DNA from: JALZAQ01 sp038253885
GTDB lineage: Bacteria; Gemmatimonadota; Gemmatimonadetes; Gemmatimonadales; Gemmatimonadaceae
Direction of reading: 5' to 3'
NCBI GenBank assembly: GCA_038253885.1
Contig: JBBSGP010000001.1
Location: 1 to 64,000, forward strand
DNA: 64,000 nucleotides
Shown here: in pieces, positions 42,528 to 50,517 of the stretch
How the letters are laid out: the number at the start of each line of letters is the position of its first letter
Numbering within the stretch: position 1 is the first letter of the stretch
Position numbers and translations under genes: made by a program
Notes under the pieces: model-generated
The model's input: only the letters and a program-made list of their open reading frames with translations
Told to the model about the DNA's origin: nothing
Database searches by the model: none

Positions 42528-43313
42528 CTACGGCTGTCTGTCCTGACCGCGGAGCTCGCCGCCCGGGTTGAGCGCGGTGTGCACGTTGGTGTACGCCAGT
42601 CCACTCCTCACCACCGCCATCAGCTCGGCGATGGAGTTGATCGGCGTCACGCCGGATGGGTTGACGATGTTCGAGGCCGTGAACTTGCCGGTCGCGATCG
42701 TGCCTGTGAGCACGGGGTTCGTGATCGTCAGCGGCACACGGACGGGCGCATTCGTGGTGACGTCGGCCGGCGCGTGAATGTGCAATCCCGTCGGTGGGCC
42801 GCTGAGGCCGCTGACGCTGACGGTGTAGCTCACCGTGTCGCCAGTCGCGTTCAGCGTATACAAGGCAGTGCCCGTCCCGGAAACCGCCTTCGCCGGTACC
42901 TCATTGGCACCGCTCAGTGACGCGCTGAACGTCTCGAAGCGGGCCTGGACGGTGAACGTGGCCGGAGCGATCCCCGACACCGTAGCCGTGACAGTGTTGG
43001 CACCGGCGGTTTGCCCGAGTGTCCACGCGGTTCTCGCGATCCCCGACGCGTTGGTGACGGATGTGGTCGGGGTCACCGTGCCACCCCCGGCGGTGACCGC
43101 CCACGTCACTGTGATCCCGCTGAGCGGCGTGCCTCCCGAATCGGTGACCTTGACGGCGAGCGAATCGTTGACGCGCTGCCCGACGATAGTGTCGCGAACG
43201 GTATTGAAGGCGACGACGGACGCGGGCTTCGGCGGCGACGTCGAGTCGCTGCACCCATTGGCAGCCAGGAGCGTGCTCGTGGCAGCCGCGGCGAGTACGA
43301 TGAATAGTTTCAT
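42528..43313 (-). CDS. Ig-like and CHRD domain lipoprotein
   Basis: 261 residues. ATG at 43313 with GAGGAG upstream; signal with lipobox AANGC (Cys21). Residues ~35-120 are a bacterial Ig-like (Big_1-type) domain (DSLAVKVTDSGGTPLSGITV; GTVTPTTSVTNASGIARTAW). Residues ~130-258 match CHRD (FSASLSGANEVPAKAVSGTG; GLHIHAPADVTTNAPVRVPL; YTNVHTALNPGGELRGQ). Surface-exposed or periplasmic; probably a binding or structural protein. Confidence 0.85.
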   Translation of the reverse strand: MKLFIVLAAAATSTLLAANGCSDSTSPPKPASVVAFNTVRDTIVGQRVNDSLAVKVTDSGGTPLSGITVTWAVTAGGGTVTPTTSVTNASGIARTAWTLGQTAGANTVTATVSGIAPATFTVQARFETFSASLSGANEVPAKAVSGTGTALYTLNATGDTVSYTVSVSGLSGPPTGLHIHAPADVTTNAPVRVPLTITNPVLTGTIATGKFTASNIVNPSGVTPINSIAELMAVVRSGLAYTNVHTALNPGGELRGQDRQP

Positions 43314-43486
43314 GGCTCTCCTCGATGTTTCGTGATGTTGGTATCGGCGGTCCCACTCTTCGCTCGAGCGCGCGGCACCGGCAATGCGGTTGGGGCGAGC
43401 GCCATCAGCCGCGGGGTGAGCGCATCGCCGAGCCCGGCCCGGCTGACGCCGATGCAACGGCAGGGCCAGCATGACTGATTGGTGAC

Positions 43487-43506
43487 CGCGATCACAGGCG
43501 ATCGCG
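43487..43506 (-). terminator. Weak stem-loop after the PBP gene
   Basis: CGCGATC (43487-43493), loop of 6, GATCGCG (43500-43506), 30 nt past the PBP stop on the minus strand. It has no T tract; only weak support as a terminator. The rest of 43314-43536 shows no gene. Confidence 0.35.
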
Positions 43507-43536
43507 CAGCGCTCCGTCACGGTGAGCGCCGTCACC

Positions 43537-45708
43537 TCAGAAATGGAAGATGCGCCTCACGAGCGTCGAGACCCGGTCGCCAACGCTTCGGACAACGACA
43601 CTGAAGGGATCGGTGTGGGGTGAATGATGGATCGGGCAGTAGTCTACCGGCTCGGTGCCGACCTTGAACCACTCGCGCTGGATGTCGGGACACCATTCCG
43701 TCGCCAGCTGCCCGCTCTCGGCATCGATCGAGCGGGCGATGAGTCCCGGAGGAGGCAGCCATGCGGTGAGCGCCGTGTCCTCGCGCCACCCGCTCATGTA
43801 GAACTCGGCCCAAGCGGGCGCGGCCAGGCGGCCGCCCGAGGCGCCGCCGGGCAACGGGCGCGGCCTGTCGTAGCCGAACCAGACGCCGGCGACGAGAGTG
43901 GGGGTGTACCCGATGAACCAGACGTCGGTGCCCTCGTTGGTCGTGCCAGTCTTGCCGGCGATGCCACCCGCTCCCACGGCTCCCATATCGCGTACGACGC
44001 GTCCGGTGCCGCCACTCACCACCGACTGGAGCATCGACGTCAGCTGGAATGCGTCACGCGCATCCAGCACCCGCTGGCCTGCCGGGTTGCTGCTCGCCCA
44101 CAGCACGTGGCCGTCCGGACGCTCGATGCGAGTCACGAGTCGCGGGTGAACCCGAAGACCGCCATTCGCGAACGCGGCATACGCGGTGACCAGCTCGAGA
44201 GGAGTCACCTCCATGGCACCGAGCGCAATCGAAGGGAGCGCCGCGAGTGGGCTGCTGATGCCGAGCCGGCGTGCAGCGTTGATCACTTGCGGCTCTCCGA
44301 TGCCGTGGCTCACGCGCACCGTTGCCGCGTTGGCGGACCGCATGAGCGCGCGCCGCACCGTCATCACGCCGCCGTACTCGCCGCCGTAGTTGGCCGGCGT
44401 CCAGATTCGACCCTGCTGTTGGATCTCGACCGGCGAGTCATCCACCAGCGTTGCCGGTGTGTACCCTTGAGCGAGCGCGGCAGCATAGACGAATGGCTTG
44501 AACGCCGATCCCGGTTGGCGGCGCGCCGAGAGAGCCCGGTCGAAGCCGCCAGGCTCGTAGCTCCGGCCGCCGACGAGCGCTCGCAGATCACCGGACCGCG
44601 GATCGATGGCAACCAACGCGCCCTGGCTGGGGCCTTCCCCGTTTCCGCGACCCGCTTCCCGGTCGATCCGTACGGCCTGTCGGTGGACGGCGCGCTCGGC
44701 GGCGCGTTGGGCGGTGGCGTCGAGCGTCGTGTAGACATCGACGTCGCCGGCGTCGAGCGCCTCGGTGCCGATGGCCGAGTCGACCGCGGCGCGAACCGCG
44801 TCCAGGGCGTACGACCGGACAGCGGCGGGTCGCCAGAGCTCGTTGGAAACACGCACCGGCTCCCGCGCCGCCGACCGCATCTGCTCCGTCGTGATGAATG
44901 ACTCACGGGCCATCAGCGACAGCACGAGGTCACGACGGCTGCGCGCCCGATCCGGATCGTGCCGCGGGGTGTACGCGGACGGACCTTTCGGCAGAGCCGC
45001 GAGCATCGCCCCTTCAGCCAGTGACAGCTCGGCGACGCCCTTCCCGAAGAGGTCGCGGCTCGCGGCCTCCACGCCGTACGTGCCGTTGCCGAGATAGATG
45101 ATGTTGAGATAGAGCTCGAGAATGTCTCTTTTCGTGAGCGCGCTCTCGATGCGGCGCGCGATGCGCAGCTCGATGAGCTTTCTCCTGAGGGAGCGCTCCT
45201 GCATGCGATCGGGCGTGAAGCTGTTTCGCGCGACCTGCATGGTGATCGTACTGAAGCCCTCGCGCACGCCGAGCGCGCTGGCGTTCCGCACCGCCGCGCG
45301 CACGGCGGCGTGCCAGTCAGTGCTTCCGTGCTCGTAGAAGCGCCGATCCTCGGTCGCGAGGAAGGCTTGCTGGACGTGGACCGGCACGAGAGACAGAGCA
45401 ACATTCACCCGGCGGACGTAGCTCAGCCGGCCCATGATCCGACCATCTCGATCGAACACTCGGCTTCCTTCGGGCGGCCGGAAGCTCCGGATCTCGGCCG
45501 CGGTGGGACAGCCACGGAAGCTGCAGCTGGCGAGCCACCAATCGAAGGAAAGGACGGCGGTGATGGTCGCGGCCAGGGCCGCGAACCGCCACCGATGACG
45601 GCCGCCGCCCAGCCAGGCGCGCGGTGGATCGTTTGGCGCTCGGCGGAACGCGTGGCGCAATGCCAGCATCCCCTCCTTCCACTCCACGATTGTCATGTCG
45701 ATGCGCAC
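43537..45708 (-). CDS. Class A penicillin-binding protein (PBP1A/PBP1C-like)
   Basis: 723 residues. One transmembrane helix (about 43-60). Transglycosylase (GT51) about 80-250 with catalytic Glu120 in ATEDRRFYEHGSTD, then STITMQVARN and RRKLIELRIARRIE. Transpeptidase about 360-640 with SxxK (Ser401-Lys404, GSAFKPF), SxN (Ser458-Ala-Asn460) and KTG (586-588). The C-terminal tail has Cys-Pro and His-rich residues (WCPDIQREWF; YCPIHHSPH). It polymerises and cross-links peptidoglycan. Divergent from a polysaccharide deacetylase gene. Confidence 0.95.
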   Translation of the reverse strand: MRIDMTIVEWKEGMLALRHAFRRAPNDPPRAWLGGGRHRWRFAALAATITAVLSFDWWLASCSFRGCPTAAEIRSFRPPEGSRVFDRDGRIMGRLSYVRRVNVALSLVPVHVQQAFLATEDRRFYEHGSTDWHAAVRAAVRNASALGVREGFSTITMQVARNSFTPDRMQERSLRRKLIELRIARRIESALTKRDILELYLNIIYLGNGTYGVEAASRDLFGKGVAELSLAEGAMLAALPKGPSAYTPRHDPDRARSRRDLVLSLMARESFITTEQMRSAAREPVRVSNELWRPAAVRSYALDAVRAAVDSAIGTEALDAGDVDVYTTLDATAQRAAERAVHRQAVRIDREAGRGNGEGPSQGALVAIDPRSGDLRALVGGRSYEPGGFDRALSARRQPGSAFKPFVYAAALAQGYTPATLVDDSPVEIQQQGRIWTPANYGGEYGGVMTVRRALMRSANAATVRVSHGIGEPQVINAARRLGISSPLAALPSIALGAMEVTPLELVTAYAAFANGGLRVHPRLVTRIERPDGHVLWASSNPAGQRVLDARDAFQLTSMLQSVVSGGTGRVVRDMGAVGAGGIAGKTGTTNEGTDVWFIGYTPTLVAGVWFGYDRPRPLPGGASGGRLAAPAWAEFYMSGWREDTALTAWLPPPGLIARSIDAESGQLATEWCPDIQREWFKVGTEPVDYCPIHHSPHTDPFSVVVRSVGDRVSTLVRRIFHF

Positions 45709-45869
45709 TCGGTCGGCTCATGCACGATCTGTTCTACGCCGGTGTGCCCAGGTGGTTTCGTCCAGTCATGAGGACCGAGTACACAGGGCCCATGGCGGCG
45801 ATTACACTTCGATCGCGACGCGCCGCCCTCCCACGCCGGCGCGCGTTCCTTTGCCGATGTGCGCGGATT

Positions 45870-46928
45870 ATGCTCCGATCTCCCACCCTACGTCTCTACG
45901 CTGGCCGGTTCGCCGTGATGACGATCGGCGCGGCGCTCCTGGGCTGCCGGCCTCGCGACGCGGAATCCGCGTCGCATCGGGGCAGCGCCCCGGCGACGAC
46001 TCCGGCTGATCGTGCCGTGACGCGGAACGACAGCGGTCAGGCGAGGCTGGCACCGAACCGGATGGGACGCGTGCCGATCCTCGAATACCACCTCATCGGC
46101 GACCACGAGAGCCGCTGGACGGTGGAGCGCGGACATTTCTGGCGGAGCCTCGAGCTGTTGTACGCGCGCGGGTATCGGCCGGTGACCGTGTCCGAGCTCG
46201 TGGACAGACACATCCGTCTGGCGGCCGGCCAGTCGCCGGTGGTCTTCACCTTCGATGATGCGCCGCCGTCCCAGTTCAGCTACGTCGAGCGAGCGGCGGG
46301 GGGGGGGGACACGCTCGAGATCGACTCCACCAGTGCGATCGGAATGTTGTTGCGCTTTCACGCACTCCATCCCGATTGGCGCAACAGCGCGGTCTTCTGC
46401 ATGCTGCCCGCCGCCGCCGCCGGTCACGCGTTCTTTGGCGAGAAGGGCATCGACGGACAGCGCTCGGCGTGGCGCTTCCGCAAAGTGCGCTATCTCGCCG
46501 AGCAGGGCTTCGAGCTGTGCGACCACACTCTGTGGCACGCGAACCTTGGAAAATACGGCGACGCGATGGTGCAGGAGCAGATCGCGCGAGGCGCGCTGGC
46601 GATCGACTCGGCGGTGCCCGGGTATCGCGTGCGCACTTTCGCCTTACCGCTCGGTGTGTGGCCAAAGAATCGTGAGCTCGCGGCCGCGGGTGTGTGGCGG
46701 AACCCGCGGACCGGCCGGGAGACGCGATACTCGTTCGATGCGATTCTCGAGGTGGCGGGCGGGCCGGCGCGCAGTCCGTTCGACCCGCGGTTCGATCCGC
46801 ATCGATTGCCGCGGGTGGAAGTCTTCGGCAATGCGTTGGAGACACTGCTCGATCGTCTGGATAGGGATGGGACCCGCTATGTCTCCGACGGCGACACCAC
46901 GCGCATCAAGGGGTCAGTGAGTCACTGA
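45870..46928 (+). CDS. Polysaccharide deacetylase-family lipoprotein
   Basis: 352 residues from ATG at 45870; lipobox ALLGC (Cys26). NodB-like signatures: VVFTFDDAPPSQF (Asp129-Asp130), the metal-binding His pair in CDHTLWHANL, and FALPLGVWPKN in place of the RxPYG arm. Between motifs 1 and 2 is a longer insert than in short deacetylases. Probable N- or O-deacetylation of a cell-wall or capsular polysaccharide. Eleven consecutive G (46298-46308) sit in the coding frame (Gly-Gly-Gly). Divergent from the PBP gene. Confidence 0.82.
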   Translation: MLRSPTLRLYAGRFAVMTIGAALLGCRPRDAESASHRGSAPATTPADRAVTRNDSGQARLAPNRMGRVPILEYHLIGDHESRWTVERGHFWRSLELLYARGYRPVTVSELVDRHIRLAAGQSPVVFTFDDAPPSQFSYVERAAGGGDTLEIDSTSAIGMLLRFHALHPDWRNSAVFCMLPAAAAGHAFFGEKGIDGQRSAWRFRKVRYLAEQGFELCDHTLWHANLGKYGDAMVQEQIARGALAIDSAVPGYRVRTFALPLGVWPKNRELAAAGVWRNPRTGRETRYSFDAILEVAGGPARSPFDPRFDPHRLPRVEVFGNALETLLDRLDRDGTRYVSDGDTTRIKGSVSH

Positions 46929-47023
46929 TGTAGCTAGCCGTCCAACCATTGCTGTATAGTTATTCGACACTGTTGCACATCTTGGCATGGAGCGACCAGT
47001 TAACTGTGGGAAGCCCCGAAAAT

Positions 47024-47059
47024 TGTCCTAAAATGACCTGTCGTTGTCCTAAAAATGTC
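47024..47059 (+). promoter_or_regulatory. Tandem 21-bp-spaced operator repeats upstream of the TPR gene
   Basis: TGTCCTAAAATGACC (from 47024) and TGTCCTAAAAATGTC (from 47045) are direct repeats exactly 21 bp apart, i.e. two helical turns on one face. The second ends next to the -35 hexamer. A matching pair, in the opposite orientation, sits at 48653-48688 upstream of the 42-aa lipoprotein gene. Confidence 0.8.
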
Positions 47060-47087
47060 TTGCGCGGATTTCCTATTCCCGTAGCTT
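47060..47087 (+). promoter_or_regulatory. Promoter of the TPR gene
   Basis: TTGCGC (47060-47065), 16-nt spacer, TAGCTT (47082-47087). The -10 region continues TAGCTTTCATGAC, closely matching TACCTTCGTGAC of the promoter at 48651-48624. Predicted leader about 40 nt, with GGAGG before the ATG at 47133. Confidence 0.65.
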
Positions 47088-47132
47088 TCATGACGTAGCG
47101 CCAGAAAGACCGACTCATCGGAGGTCGCCCGC

Positions 47133-48374
47133 ATGGTCAGCTCCAGGAGATTGCTCCGCCATCTGCCCTTCTTCGAGGCACTCGCCCACCTGGACGAGGC
47201 GTCGGCGGAATGGCGTGCGATCCGCGCCGGCCTCGTGACGCTGCGCCTCGTCGACGCGTGGGTGAGCGAGGGACCGCACGTCGCAGCCGCGGATTCGTGG
47301 ACGCTGCGTGCTGTCCGGCAGGCGATCGCCGAGATCGATCAGCGCACCTCGGTCCGCGCTCTGCTCGCGAGCCTGGTGGACACGATGACCGCGGCCGTCC
47401 CGGTGCGCGTCTCAACGCTCGCCCCCCGACTCATGGCGTACGCGCGCGCGCTGCAATTCGACGCGCAGTGGTCGCTGGCGGCGGACGTCTATCAGAGCGT
47501 GGTCTCGCACGCGCATCCGGTCGAGGATGCCGACATCATCATCGCGGCAAATCTTCATCTGGGCACCTGCCACCGGCGGAACGCCCACTGGCAGGAGGCG
47601 GCGGCGGCATTCACGATCGCGGGACAGGTCGCGGGTCTGCGCGGTGACATGATGGGAGTGCTGCGCTCGCGGATGTACGAGGCCGACATCGCGCTGGACC
47701 GAGGCAATTTTCCTCAGGCCGAGGCAATTTTCGAGGAGACGATCCAACGTGCTCGCTCCGCCGGAAATGGCGAGGTGATCGGACTCGCTCTCCACGGGCG
47801 GGCCGGCGTCGCCATTCGTCGCGGTGACTACGAGCTGTCGGTGCGTCTGGGGTACGAGGCGCTCAACCTGCTGGCGGATCCGGCGTCGCGCGATCGCGTG
47901 TTGTCCGACCTCGCCACGTCGTTCCTCGAGCTCGGCGTGCGGAGCGCGGCCCGCGACGCGCACCTCATCCTCGCCGCGACGGCAGAGGAGCAGTACGTGC
48001 GCTGGGCGGCGACGCTCAACCTGATGGAGATCGCGGCGCTGGATGGCCGCGAGCCGGTGTTCGAGCAGTACCGCAGGGAGCTCGCCGATGCGCCGCTGCC
48101 GGCGAAGATGGCGGCCCACTACCATCTATTCGTCGGTCAGGGTTATCGGATGTTCGAGCGCTTGGACGCGGCCCGCGCCTCGTTGGAGCGCGCCATCGAG
48201 CTGGCCGCGCAGAGCCAGATCAACGACGTGCTGATCATCGCCGAGCGCACCCTGGACGAGATCAAGGATGGCGGTGTTGTCATCATCGCCTCGCGGCCCG
48301 AGCCGGCACCAGCCGTTCAGGAAGTCGCGACCGCTTTGCGCGAGATGCGCACGATGGCTGGCGTGGGGGGGTAG
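47133..48374 (+). CDS. TPR-repeat cytoplasmic protein
   Basis: 413 residues, no signal or membrane segment and no N-terminal DNA-binding motif. From about residue 90 on it is a helical array with TPR-like pairs (WSLAADVYQSVVSHAHPVED; LHLGTCHRRNAHWQEAAAAF; MYEADIALDRGNFPQAEAIF; GRAGVAIRRGDYELSVRLGY; GQGYRMFERLDAARASLERA). TPR arrays bind peptides or partner proteins. It has an activator-type promoter shared with the convergent 42-aa lipoprotein gene and ends before a common terminator. By analogy it could be a peptide sensor or scaffold; this is inference. Confidence 0.85.
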   Translation: MVSSRRLLRHLPFFEALAHLDEASAEWRAIRAGLVTLRLVDAWVSEGPHVAAADSWTLRAVRQAIAEIDQRTSVRALLASLVDTMTAAVPVRVSTLAPRLMAYARALQFDAQWSLAADVYQSVVSHAHPVEDADIIIAANLHLGTCHRRNAHWQEAAAAFTIAGQVAGLRGDMMGVLRSRMYEADIALDRGNFPQAEAIFEETIQRARSAGNGEVIGLALHGRAGVAIRRGDYELSVRLGYEALNLLADPASRDRVLSDLATSFLELGVRSAARDAHLILAATAEEQYVRWAATLNLMEIAALDGREPVFEQYRRELADAPLPAKMAAHYHLFVGQGYRMFERLDAARASLERAIELAAQSQINDVLIIAERTLDEIKDGGVVIIASRPEPAPAVQEVATALREMRTMAGVGG

Positions 48375-48394
48375 GAGGGAAGGATCGATGCACA

Positions 48395-48422
48395 GGGGCC
48401 ACGAGCGGCAACTCGTGGCCCC
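48395..48422. terminator. Shared terminator of the TPR and 42-aa lipoprotein genes
   Basis: GGGGCCACGAG (48395-48405), loop CGGCAA, CTCGTGGCCCC (48412-48422): an 11-bp perfect stem 20 nt past the TPR stop and 24 nt past the stop of the minus-strand small gene. It can end transcription from both sides. Confidence 0.85.
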
Positions 48423-48446
48423 AGCAGCTGAGCGAGGAACGGACGG

Positions 48447-48575
48447 TTAGTGTCCGACGACGTAGCCGAGATCGTCCGTGTTGGGAGCGCTGGTCTTGGG
48501 TGCGGTCGGGTTGGTGCAGGCGGAGATGGCGGCGGTGGCGAGGGCAAGCACGAGGAGGGACAGACGACGATTCAT
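48447..48575 (-). CDS. 42-residue lipoprotein / candidate signalling peptide precursor
   Basis: 42 codons plus TAA. Signal peptide begins MNRRLSLLVLALATAAIS with lipobox ISAC (Cys20), leaving a 23-residue mature part that starts CTNPTAPKTS and ends DDLGYVVGH. ATG preceded by GAGG at 8 nt. Support for a real gene: ribosome-binding site, perfect lipoprotein signal, dedicated promoter with two operator repeats, and a terminator. It is likely exported and acylated, or processed to a peptide from either the signal or the mature part. No homologue recognised with certainty. Confidence 0.8.
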   Translation of the reverse strand: MNRRLSLLVLALATAAISACTNPTAPKTSAPNTDDLGYVVGH

Positions 48576-48623
48576 TTGGGAACCTCAGTGAGACAGGGGT
48601 CATCGGAAGTGGGACCTGTCACG

Positions 48624-48651
48624 AAGGTAGGGTCGCTGGCTTCGGGGTAAA
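48624..48651 (-). promoter_or_regulatory. Promoter of the 42-aa lipoprotein gene
   Basis: Minus strand: TTTACC (48651-48646), 16-nt spacer, TACCTT (48629-48624). Spacer length and the downstream TACCTTCGTGAC match the TPR-gene promoter. Predicted leader about 40 nt. Confidence 0.6.
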
Positions 48652-48652
48652 T

Positions 48653-48688
48653 GCTCATTTTGAGACACCAGTGTACATTTTTAGGACA
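48653..48688 (-). promoter_or_regulatory. Tandem 21-bp-spaced operator repeats upstream of the 42-aa gene
   Basis: Read on the minus strand: TGTCCTAAAAATGTAC (48688-48673), then TGTCTCAAAATGAGC (48667-48653), again exactly 21 bp apart and abutting the -35. The repeats also lie 30-70 bp upstream of the AraC-type regulator start, so could act in its autoregulation. Confidence 0.8.
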
Positions 48689-48719
48689 CTGATGACTCCT
48701 TCGACCGCGGTCCGCCCTC

Positions 48720-49544
48720 TTGGAGCTCGTCGCCCGCCTCCCGTCGGCCCTGCTCTCCCACCTCCGCGTCGCGGTTGGGCGTGAGCATACGCTCATTGCC
48801 GTCGATGGGTGGGCGGAGCTGGCGGAGATCATTCGGTCGCATCCCGTAGACGTCGCGATCGTCGATCCGCGCGCCGATGGCACGGTGCGCACCTCCGAGC
48901 TGCGGGCGCTCATGTCGCAGTACCAGTCTCTGCCGGTCGTAGTGTACACGTCGCTGACACCAGACACACTGAAGGCGACGCTCGAGCTGTCGAAGTATGG
49001 GGTTCAGCACGTCGTGTTGCGTGGCTTCGATGATGAGCCACGGCGGTTCCGCGAGCTGCTCGAGCGGCAACTCGCATACGGGATGGGAGATCAGGTGCTG
49101 GAGCAGCTGGCGGCGCCGTTGGCTCTGCTGCCAGTCCCGCTGGGGAATGCGATCACACGGCTGTTCAACGCGCCACATACTTTTCAGAGCGTGGAAGACC
49201 TGGCGACGGCGGCCGGCATAACGCGCCGGTCGCTGGATCGATGGCTGGACAAGGCGGGGCTCGCGCCCGCGCGAACGCTGCTGATGGGAGCTCGCCTGGC
49301 GCGGGCGTACCACTTCATGAGGGATCCAGGCTATCTGCTGGAGGATGTGACGAGAAAGCTCGGCTATCCCACCGCGCGGTTGTTCGCGCGCCAGGTGCGG
49401 GATGCCACGGGACTGGCGCCGTCGGAGCTTCGCCGACGTCTGGAACCGGAACGGTTCACGGAGCAGTTGGCGGCGCTGCTGCGCCGCGATGGAGGCGGGA
49501 GTCGAAACGATGAATCAACGCGTACGGGTGCTGGTCGTCGATGA
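48720..49544 (+). CDS. Pseudo-receiver / AraC-type transcription regulator
   Basis: 274 residues from TTG at 48720; a stop codon at 48693 and no in-frame ATG or GTG leave little choice, though initiation on a later codon is possible. Residues ~15-120 resemble a receiver domain (VDVAIVDPRADG with Asp49; VVVYTSLTPD), but the conserved Lys is Arg101 (HVVLRGFDD) and the N-terminal acidic pair is missing, so it is probably a phosphorylation-independent pseudo-receiver. Residues ~150-240 are the double AraC HTH (FQSVEDLATAAGITRRSLDR; LEDVTRKLGYPTARLFARQV). AraC proteins bind direct repeats about 21 bp apart, as found on both sides of the TPR gene. Confidence 0.85.
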   Translation: MELVARLPSALLSHLRVAVGREHTLIAVDGWAELAEIIRSHPVDVAIVDPRADGTVRTSELRALMSQYQSLPVVVYTSLTPDTLKATLELSKYGVQHVVLRGFDDEPRRFRELLERQLAYGMGDQVLEQLAAPLALLPVPLGNAITRLFNAPHTFQSVEDLATAAGITRRSLDRWLDKAGLAPARTLLMGARLARAYHFMRDPGYLLEDVTRKLGYPTARLFARQVRDATGLAPSELRRRLEPERFTEQLAALLRRDGGGSRNDESTRTGAGRR

Positions 49545-49899
49545 TGAGCCCACGCTCTGCCGGGCTCTCAGCATCGTGTTCGAGCGCGAGGGCTACGATG
49601 TCACCGCCCTCGAGTCGGGTGAGCGCGCGCATTCCCTTCTGCGCGAGCAGCACTTCGACTGTCTGGTCGTGGATCTCCGCATGCCCGACCTCCGCGGCGA
49701 CGTCCTGTACGAGCTCGCGGCGTCGCTCCAGCCCCACCTCCGTGGCCGGACCGTGTTCACCACCGGCGACACGAGCGAGCGCGCCCAGGAGCTGGTTGGC
49801 GCGTGCGGATGCGCGATGATCACCAAGCCGTTCGATCTGACCGAGCTCAAGGGTCTCATCCGCGAGCTCACGCGAGAGGTGCAGAACGCGACCGCCTGA
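49510..49899 (+). CDS. Stand-alone receiver-domain response regulator (CheY-like)
   Basis: 129 residues, a single receiver domain: acidic pocket VVDDEPTL, phosphoacceptor Asp55 (LVVDLRMPD), Thr84/85 region (VFTTGD) and Lys106 (MITKPFDL). No output domain. ATG at 49510 lies inside the end of the AraC-type gene (35-nt overlap) behind GGAGGCGGGAG, so the two are co-translated. It may take phosphate from a kinase or the lone H-box protein at 50516. Confidence 0.92.
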   Translation: MNQRVRVLVVDDEPTLCRALSIVFEREGYDVTALESGERAHSLLREQHFDCLVVDLRMPDLRGDVLYELAASLQPHLRGRTVFTTGDTSERAQELVGACGCAMITKPFDLTELKGLIRELTREVQNATA

Positions 49900-49917
49900 G
49901 TGCGCCGGGCGTCGCGA

Positions 49918-50517
49918 TCAGAACCGCCACTGGGACAGTGCGCCCAGGGCGTGCTCCAGAGCCTGACGTTGCTCGGCGTGCGTGGCCCTCGCCAACAGCC
50001 ACTCGTAGGTGCGAATCGCCAGCGCCAGGGCGTCGGGATCGCGATCGGCGTCGGCCACGCTGGCCGCGTTGTCGGCGAGATTCGCGCGAGCGAGCTCGTC
50101 GGTGGGAAAGCGGTCGCTCACCTGCATCCAGCGCACCATGCGAGCGTGCGGCTCACCTTCGGTGAGCGCCCACAGATGCCACGCCCCGCGATTGAGCGGG
50201 TCGCAGGCGATGGCTCGCGCGGCGAGCTCGCCGACGGCATCGGGTCCGCGCCCGCTCAACCAGTACGCGTTGGCGAGGATGACGAGCGCCCTCGCGTCGG
50301 TGGGGCGCGATCTCACGATGTGCTCGTAGATCGGGCCGGCGACTTCGGGAAGCTCGCGGTAGGGCTCGACCGCCGCGGCCAAGAGCTCCGGGTCAGTGTC
50401 ATGCGCGACGCTTTCCAGACGATCGAGCAGCTCGGAGACGCTGGCGCTGACACGATACGCCTCGACCGCGCGCGCGATGTCGGTGTGCGGATCGGTGGGA
50501 GAGACCGGGGGGACCAT
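49918..50517 (-). CDS. TPR-like hypothetical protein (199 aa)
   Basis: 199 residues; start at ATG 50517, the longer frame upstream being a shadow. Helical throughout with TPR-like pattern (AGPIYEHIVRSRPTDARALV; LANAYWLSGRGPDAVGELAA; AIRTYEWLLARATHAEQRQA). No signal or membrane segment. Its ATG and that of the divergent H-box gene share the tetramer CATG. Convergent with the receiver gene. Confidence 0.75.
   Translation of the reverse strand: MVPPVSPTDPHTDIARAVEAYRVSASVSELLDRLESVAHDTDPELLAAAVEPYRELPEVAGPIYEHIVRSRPTDARALVILANAYWLSGRGPDAVGELAARAIACDPLNRGAWHLWALTEGEPHARMVRWMQVSDRFPTDELARANLADNAASVADADRDPDALALAIRTYEWLLARATHAEQRQALEHALGALSQWRF

Noticed and set aside
48450..48650. 66-codon plus-strand open frame between the TPR and AraC-type genes
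   Set aside because: It is antisense to the 42-aa lipoprotein gene, is Gly-rich, and lacks initiation signals.
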